A stretch of 9,326 nt of DNA from Fimenecus sp051881415. Lineage in GTDB: Bacteria > Bacillota > Clostridia > Oscillospirales > Acutalibacteraceae. This document shows, in pieces, positions 5,433 through 9,326 of this stretch (positions are counted from its first letter, which is position 1; every line of letters starts with the position of its first letter). The position numbers were made by a program, and so were the translations under genes. The notes below the pieces were generated by a model. It had not been told where the DNA came from. It saw nothing but the letters and a program-made list of their open reading frames with translations, and did not search any database. Location: NCBI GenBank assembly GCA_051881415.1, contig JBJEPV010000117.1:1-9326 (forward strand), in the 5' to 3' direction.

Positions 5433-6308
5433 ATGGATTTTCGCACCGATTTGGCAGTGGAGCGCCGCGCGCTCTGCGACACAAAAGAAAGCGAGAATGT
5501 GCGTATGCAAACCCGCACACGCGGCGAAGTCAAAATCACGGAAATTGAGGTATTAAACGAAGCGGGCGAACGGGAAATCGGCAAGCCGAAAGGCAAATAC
5601 ATCACCTTGGAAATTCCCGAATTTTCGCACGACAGCGAATTGTTGGACGGGCGTCTGTCCGCTATGACCGATACGCTTTGCGACTTTCTGCCCGACCGCA
5701 ACGGCGCGGTGTTGGTGGCGGGGTTGGGCAACGAGAACATTACGCCCGACGCCTTAGGGCCGAAAACCGCCCGCGGCATTTTTGCCACGCGGCACATTGA
5801 CAAATCTATGGCTACCCGGCTCGGCTTTCCCGATTTGCGCCCCGTTTCGGCAGTCACTTTCGGCGTTTTGGGGCAAACGGGCATGGAAACCGCCGAATCC
5901 CTCAAAGCCCTGGCAGACGCGGTACAGCCGTGCGCCGTCATCACCGTGGACGCGCTTGCCGCACGCAGTCTGTCGCGGCTCGGAAACACCGTACAACTGA
6001 CCGACACGGGCATCACGCCGGGCTCGGGCGTGGGCAACAGCCGCGCGCGCATTGACCGCGAAACGCTCGGCGTGCCTGTGATTGCCGTCGGTGTGCCGAC
6101 GGTGGTGGATGCGGTTACCTTAATTCGGGATTTTACGGGAGACGCGAAAAATTTACACGAAACCGCCAAGCAGGAGGCGCGCGAAATGATGGTCACCCCG
6201 CGGGAGATTGACACCCTCATTCGCCGCGCGTCACGGTTTTTATCGCTTGCGCTTAACTGTGCGTTACAGCCGTCCGTTTCACCCGATATTCTTTTAAATA
6301 TCGTTTAA
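5433..6308 (+). CDS. gpr: GPR germination protease (spore endopeptidase, family A25)
   Basis: The protease is made as an inactive zymogen in the forespore and later starts degradation of small acid-soluble spore proteins (SASPs) at germination, releasing amino acids and uncovering the DNA. Signatures are FRTDLAVE (3-10, the processing site), NITPDALGPK (102-111), GFPDLRPVSA (131-140), VDALAARS (172-179), GITPGSGVGN (193-202) and GVPTVVDAV (220-228). D106 and D173 align with the two aspartates important in B. megaterium GPR (D127, D193). Length is 291 versus about 370 in Bacillus. The difference is a shorter prosequence and absence of a segment of roughly 55 residues before the C-terminal MMVTPREID (252-260). 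The ATG at 5433 has AGGAGG (5420-5425) upstream, and no in-frame ATG, GTG or TTG lies between it and the next upstream stop. It is first in an operon with spoIIP. Confidence 0.97.
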   Translation: MDFRTDLAVERRALCDTKESENVRMQTRTRGEVKITEIEVLNEAGEREIGKPKGKYITLEIPEFSHDSELLDGRLSAMTDTLCDFLPDRNGAVLVAGLGNENITPDALGPKTARGIFATRHIDKSMATRLGFPDLRPVSAVTFGVLGQTGMETAESLKALADAVQPCAVITVDALAARSLSRLGNTVQLTDTGITPGSGVGNSRARIDRETLGVPVIAVGVPTVVDAVTLIRDFTGDAKNLHETAKQEAREMMVTPREIDTLIRRASRFLSLALNCALQPSVSPDILLNIV

Positions 6309-6318
6309 TATCTGCGTG

Positions 6319-6360
6319 CCTTTCATCATATCCATAGAACGGAAGGATATGTGCGAAAGG
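6319..6360 (+). promoter_or_regulatory. hairpin that can sequester the spoIIP ribosome-binding site
   Basis: In the 59-nt gpr-spoIIP gap, CCTTTC (6319-6324) can pair with GAAAGG (6355-6360), which is the spoIIP Shine-Dalgarno. Further in, CATATCC (6327-6333) pairs perfectly with GGATATG (6345-6351) around an 11-nt loop. The two helices are separated by a small 2/3-nt internal loop, giving 13 bp in total. If formed, translation of spoIIP would need ribosomes finishing gpr or another trigger to open it. It has no T-tract, so it is not a terminator. Confidence 0.55.
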
Positions 6361-6367
6361 ACTCGCT

Positions 6368-7540
6368 ATGATGATACGAAAAAAACAACTGCGCAAAAAA
6401 CACAACGGTGACACCGCAAACCGCGTTTTGCTGACGCTTGCCGTGCCCGCATTTTTGCTGTGCACCGTATTTGTCGGTATACACGGTGCGGTACCGCTTG
6501 AAAAAGCGGCACTGTTCAGCGCCTCGCTCGCCTTGCCGCAGGGCACGGCAGAGGTCATCAAGAACGATTTTGCCCGTGCCGCGCAAAGCGGCGGCACTGT
6601 GCAAAGCGCAACCGTGTCCGTACCGATTGAAAACCGCATACAGCCTGCCGCCGCACAAAAGACCGCCTCCGAAACGGACACGCCCGCGGATATTCTCAAA
6701 ATGATGCAGGACGCCGAAGCCGTGTTTGCCAATGCGCAAAAAAGCGGCAATATTGTTGAAAAGCAATATGACGCGGCAAACGCCACCGACACCTATGAAA
6801 ACATTACGGTGCGCAACACCACGCCGTCACATTCGGTGGATATAAAGTCGGCGGTGGGAAAAAGCGCAACGCTTCAAATTGCGGATAAAAGCGCGCCGAC
6901 GGTATTGATTTTTCACACGCACACCACCGAAAGCTACGAGCTGTTGAATTACGGCTGGTACACAACCGAGTATGTCACGCGCAGTAACAGCCCCGACCGC
7001 AATATGGTGCGCGTGGGCACGGCGATTTGCGAGGAACTCACCAAAATGGGCATCGGCGTTGTGCACGACACCGAAATCCACGATGCGCAGTACACGGGGG
7101 CATATGACCGTTCGAGAGAAAGCATCCAAAAAATTATGGCGGAAAATCCGAGTATTCAGGTGGTCATTGATGTGCACCGCGACGCAATCAAGCAAAGCGA
7201 CGGCACGCGCATTAAGCCGACCGCGGAAATCAACGGCAAAAAAGCGGCGCAGATTATGATTATTGCAGGCTGTGAGGACGGCAAGGTGACCGATTTCCCG
7301 CGGTGGGAGGAAAACCTAACCTTTGCGTTGCAATTACAAAAAACCGCCGAAACAGACTACCCGGGGTTAATGCGCCCCGTGCTGTTTTCGGCGCGAAAAT
7401 ACAATATGGATGTTACACCCTGCTCGGTGCTTTTGGAAATGGGCAGTGACTCGAACACCTTGGAAGAGGCGGAATATGCGGGGCATTTAATCGGCAAAGC
7501 GCTCGGGAAATTGATTTTAAAGTATTCGGAAAACGGATAG
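6368..7540 (+). CDS. spoIIP: stage II sporulation protein P (peptidoglycan hydrolase for engulfment)
   Basis: A membrane-anchored cell-wall hydrolase of 390 residues. In Bacillus, SpoIIP acts with SpoIID and SpoIIM, as amidase and endopeptidase, thinning septal peptidoglycan and driving mother-cell membrane migration around the forespore. A basic N-terminus (MMIRKKQLRKKH) and one hydrophobic segment at about 20-39 anchor it. A low-complexity linker (about 60-150) precedes the catalytic domain (about 175-385). The metal-site motif FHTHTTESY contains H183, H185 and E188. VIDVHRD places H270, and SVLLEMGSDSN (353-363) gives E357; these are the conserved Zn/catalytic positions of the family. The Shine-Dalgarno AAAGGA (6356-6361) selects the first of two adjacent ATGs, or nearly equally the second. 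It follows gpr by 59 nt and precedes the small membrane protein gene by 25 nt. Confidence 0.96.
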   Translation: MMIRKKQLRKKHNGDTANRVLLTLAVPAFLLCTVFVGIHGAVPLEKAALFSASLALPQGTAEVIKNDFARAAQSGGTVQSATVSVPIENRIQPAAAQKTASETDTPADILKMMQDAEAVFANAQKSGNIVEKQYDAANATDTYENITVRNTTPSHSVDIKSAVGKSATLQIADKSAPTVLIFHTHTTESYELLNYGWYTTEYVTRSNSPDRNMVRVGTAICEELTKMGIGVVHDTEIHDAQYTGAYDRSRESIQKIMAENPSIQVVIDVHRDAIKQSDGTRIKPTAEINGKKAAQIMIIAGCEDGKVTDFPRWEENLTFALQLQKTAETDYPGLMRPVLFSARKYNMDVTPCSVLLEMGSDSNTLEEAEYAGHLIGKALGKLILKYSENG

Positions 7541-7565
7541 ACAACAAGTTTAAGGAAGTGAAGCC

Positions 7566-7799
7566 ATGAAAAATCCGGTCTTGCGACGGTATCTTTTGTG
7601 CTTGTTTTTGCTGTTGCTGTTGTTCGCGGCGGTATTCGGCACGGTGCGCGTCAAAGAAAATTCGGAGTTTGCCCGCACAGGGAAACAGGCGGAACAGGTG
7701 GATTTAGACGATATTGCCGCGCAGTTCCAAGATTGGCGCGAACAACTGCCGCATATTGCGCGCATAGAAACGCAACAGCGTTCGCTTACGAATTTTTGA
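7566..7799 (+). CDS. small single-pass membrane protein in the yqxA position after spoIIP
   Basis: A 77-residue hypothetical protein. A short basic N-terminus (MKNPVLRRY) leads into a Leu-rich membrane helix at about 9-26 (core LLCLFLLLLLFAAVFGTV). A polar, acidic tail of about 50 residues follows (EQVDLDDIAAQFQDWREQLP) with the look of one or two amphipathic helices. AAGGA (7552-7556) lies 9 nt before the ATG, and two stops (TGA TAG) end it. In B. subtilis the gene after spoIIP is yqxA, also a small membrane protein (about 110 residues, DUF3679). Position and topology match, but I cannot claim sequence homology. A role in sporulation is inferred only from its place in the operon. Confidence 0.72.
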   Translation: MKNPVLRRYLLCLFLLLLLFAAVFGTVRVKENSEFARTGKQAEQVDLDDIAAQFQDWREQLPHIARIETQQRSLTNF

Positions 7800-7810
7800 T
7801 AGAATTCCAC

Positions 7811-7860
7811 GGAACGGTCAAGACCGTTCCCTACGCGTACACAGTCGAATGTACGCATAG
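7811..7860. repeat. pair of abutting palindromes, possible dispersed repeat unit
   Basis: The first palindrome has arms GGAACGGTC (7811-7819) and GACCGTTCC (7822-7830), perfect, with AA between. The second follows immediately: CTACGCGTACA (7831-7841) and TGTACGCATAG (7850-7860) around an 8-nt spacer, with one position that is C-A on the plus strand but G-U when transcribed from the minus strand. The pair lies between the last operon gene and a terminator, in non-coding DNA. Tight palindromes of this design occur as interspersed repeats in many bacterial genomes. Whether this is one cannot be told from a single copy. Confidence 0.55.
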
Positions 7861-7868
7861 CCGCCGAC

Positions 7869-7908
7869 AAAAAGCAGGGCTGTCTTTTTGAAAGACAGCC
7901 CTGTTTTT
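7869..7908. terminator. bidirectional Rho-independent terminator between convergent units
   Basis: A perfect 13-bp stem (CAGGGCTGTCTTT at 7875-7887 with its complement at 7891-7903) has a 3-nt loop. It is flanked by five A residues on the left (7869-7873) and five T residues on the right (7904-7908), so it works in both directions. It ends the gpr-spoIIP operon on the plus strand and the LRR-dockerin gene on the minus strand (stop codon 36 nt away). Confidence 0.93.
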
Positions 7909-7944
7909 ACAGTTTTCTCGGAGGAAAACGCGATACATTTTCTG

Positions 7945-9326
7945 TTATGCCAATCCGTTTAATTTTAAGTCAAGCAAAGCAACATCGAAGAAATCCACAA
8001 CCGTATCGCCGTTTAAATCGCCCGCTTTTAAAACCGCTTCGTCGGTCATGGTGACCATACCGATTGCAATATTGCGCATCAAGGCGTAGTCGGTCAATGC
8101 AATTTCGCCGTTGCCGTCTAAATCACCGGGCGTGTATTCAACTTCTTTCGTCGGCGGCGCTTCGACAATTTCAAAAGTCAAGGTTTTTGTCCCCGTAAAA
8201 TTGCCAATTCCCGTTACCGTAACCGTCGCCGTGCCGATTTCGGTGTTATTCGCGTACTGCACGGTGTAATCCAAATCCTTTTGCAGAATGTAATTGCCGA
8301 AAGAAAGCGCGAGTTCCGGCTCTGCGCCGTTTTCGTCGGCACTTTGCGGCAGAAGGTTGCTGACAAGCACCCCGTCGTCCAAATCCCGCTGTAAAATCGC
8401 AAATTTTGCAACCGCCGCAAAAATGCTGTATTCGCCTTTGCCCATAACGGTCACGCTTGCCGTACCGAAGTCGGTATTATTTTTGAAAAACACCTCGTAA
8501 TCGGTGTTTTCCGTCAGTCGCTTGCCGCTTGCCGTCACGGTAAATTCCGGCGTAATCGCCGCGCCCGTATAGGTTTGGTTCGGGATGGGTGAAATTTGCA
8601 AGGTGGTTACGGGAATGTTATTTTGCACGGCATATTGGTAGGCGTAGCATTCTTCCGTCGGCACGGTAATGGTTAAGTTTTCGCAACCGTCAAACGCCGA
8701 GTCGCTGATGCTTTCGACCTCGTCGGAAATATAGGCGGTTTTTAAGTTTGCGCAATTCGCAAAGGCATTTGCCTCGACGCTTTGCACGGCACTGCCGAGC
8801 ATGACGGTTTCCAAAGACGCTGTATCCGCAAAAGCAGAGGCGGAAACCGTTGCTTTTTCTGCCGCGTCCGTGTCGCCGTACACGACCTCGGCAAGACTTG
8901 TGCAGTTGTCAAACGCGGTGCTGTCGAGGGAAAGCACATTGGTTAAATCTACCGTTTCCATCGATGTGCAAGCATCAAATGCCAGCGCGGAAAGATAGTC
9001 GATTCGCCCGAAGGTGACATTTTTTAAGTTCTGACAATCTTTAAAGCATTGCTCGGGCAGTTCGGTATAGACGGAATCACGGTCAAAGCCGACGGTGGTA
9101 AGGTTTCGGCAATGCCAAAACGCCTTTGCGCCGATAGAAATGACGGACTTCGGAATGAAAATGCTTTCCAGCCCTGAATTGTAAAACGCCGCTTGGCAAA
9201 ACGAGGTGACGCCGTTCGGGATAATCACGGTTTTCAGCGAATTGTTGCTTGGAAATTCCACCCAACCGCTGTTATAAAAATTGTTATCCATCAAGTCCAA
9301 GGTGCCAAAATATTGTACGGAAATCG
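7945..9326 (-). CDS. BspA-type leucine-rich-repeat surface protein with Ig-like domains and C-terminal dockerin (N-terminus missing)
   Basis: A secreted or surface protein; the frame stays open to the right edge, so the true start and signal peptide lie outside. An in-frame TTG at 9298-9300 is not a credible start. The N-terminal visible part (about 8596-9326) holds about eight BspA/TpLRR-type (LRR_5) repeats of 21-26 residues with the pattern LxxVxIPxxVxSIxxxAFxxCxN, for example LESIFIPKSVISIGAKAF. Two Ig-like modules follow (about 8134-8595), each with a DYEVFFKNNTDFGTASVTV-like strand pair, of the kind common in clostridial surface proteins. The C-terminal 60 residues (about 7948-8133) are a type I dockerin. 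Two Ca-binding loops, DLDGNGEIALTD and DLNGDTVVDFFD, are each followed by a helix. Dockerins bind cohesins, so it probably docks on a scaffoldin or cohesin-bearing surface protein; the LRRs suggest protein or host/glycan adhesion rather than catalysis. Confidence 0.93.
   Translation of the reverse strand, partial: ISVQYFGTLDLMDNNFYNSGWVEFPSNNSLKTVIIPNGVTSFCQAAFYNSGLESIFIPKSVISIGAKAFWHCRNLTTVGFDRDSVYTELPEQCFKDCQNLKNVTFGRIDYLSALAFDACTSMETVDLTNVLSLDSTAFDNCTSLAEVVYGDTDAAEKATVSASAFADTASLETVMLGSAVQSVEANAFANCANLKTAYISDEVESISDSAFDGCENLTITVPTEECYAYQYAVQNNIPVTTLQISPIPNQTYTGAAITPEFTVTASGKRLTENTDYEVFFKNNTDFGTASVTVMGKGEYSIFAAVAKFAILQRDLDDGVLVSNLLPQSADENGAEPELALSFGNYILQKDLDYTVQYANNTEIGTATVTVTGIGNFTGTKTLTFEIVEAPPTKEVEYTPGDLDGNGEIALTDYALMRNIAIGMVTMTDEAVLKAGDLNGDTVVDFFDVALLDLKLNGLA

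Noticed and set aside
5411..6220. Long open frame (269 codons) on the minus strand opposite gpr
   Set aside because: Its Ser/Arg/Val-rich translation is typical of the complement of a GC-biased gene; gpr on the other strand is certain.
7598..7891. Alternative 97-codon plus-strand frame overlapping the small membrane protein gene
   Set aside because: It runs through the palindromes and into the terminator stem and has no ribosome-binding site; the 77-residue frame has both a good site and a sensible membrane topology.
9298..9300. TTG as start codon of the LRR-dockerin gene
   Set aside because: The frame stays open to the window edge, the LRR pattern is already under way, and there is no Shine-Dalgarno or signal peptide; the gene is truncated by the window.
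1..9326. CRISPR arrays, tRNA/rRNA genes, insertion sequences, known riboswitch leaders
   Set aside because: No regularly spaced direct repeats, cloverleaf-like segments, transposase frames or recognisable riboswitch cores were seen on either strand; no gap between genes exceeds about 270 nt.

Overview
The window (about 50% GC by eye) reads as chromosomal DNA of an endospore-forming, anaerobic Clostridia-type Firmicute. The spore genes gpr and spoIIP show the sporulation capacity. A dockerin-tailed surface protein points towards the Oscillospiraceae/Ruminococcaceae. The lineage is an inference from gene content; no 16S or other marker is present.

Layout. (1) 1-414, minus: 5' part of an NAD-dependent epimerase/dehydratase, cut by the left edge, with its own well-formed promoter. 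(2) 574-1545, minus: an unrecognised 323-residue single-pass membrane-anchored protein with a strong terminator. (3) 1546-1816: a divergent control region with a promoter for each side and several perfect inverted repeats. (4) 1817-3587, plus: a TetR-family regulator overlapping by 8 nt a cation diffusion facilitator whose metal-site motifs look manganese-like. (5) 3707-4885, plus: a long, divergent PRPP synthetase-like protein with its own promoter and terminator. (6) 5036-5293, minus: rpsT (ribosomal protein S20), convergent with the previous gene. (7) 5433-7799, plus: the spore operon gpr - spoIIP - small membrane protein, divergent from rpsT and preceded by a sigma-G-like promoter. (8) 7811-7908: two consecutive palindromes and a bidirectional terminator. 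(9) 7945-9326, minus: the C-terminal part of a BspA-type leucine-rich-repeat protein with Ig-like domains and a terminal dockerin; its start lies beyond the right edge.

How the parts fit. The rpsT/gpr/spoIIP/small membrane protein order matches the Bacillus subtilis order rpsT-gpr-spoIIP-yqxA(-lepA); here the conserved block stops and a surface-protein gene takes the place of lepA. GPR degrades small acid-soluble spore proteins at germination, whereas SpoIIP remodels septal peptidoglycan for engulfment. A hairpin that could hide the spoIIP ribosome-binding site may uncouple their translation. The TetR/CDF pair looks like a self-contained metal-efflux module, and the divergent membrane protein may belong to the same regulon.

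I see no mobile element, CRISPR array, tRNA or rRNA, and no defence or biosynthetic system. The less ordinary items are the operator-rich divergent region with its unknown membrane protein, the spoIIP leader hairpin, the short GPR propeptide, the extra CDF C-terminal domain, the enlarged PRPP synthetase, and the dockerin-LRR protein.
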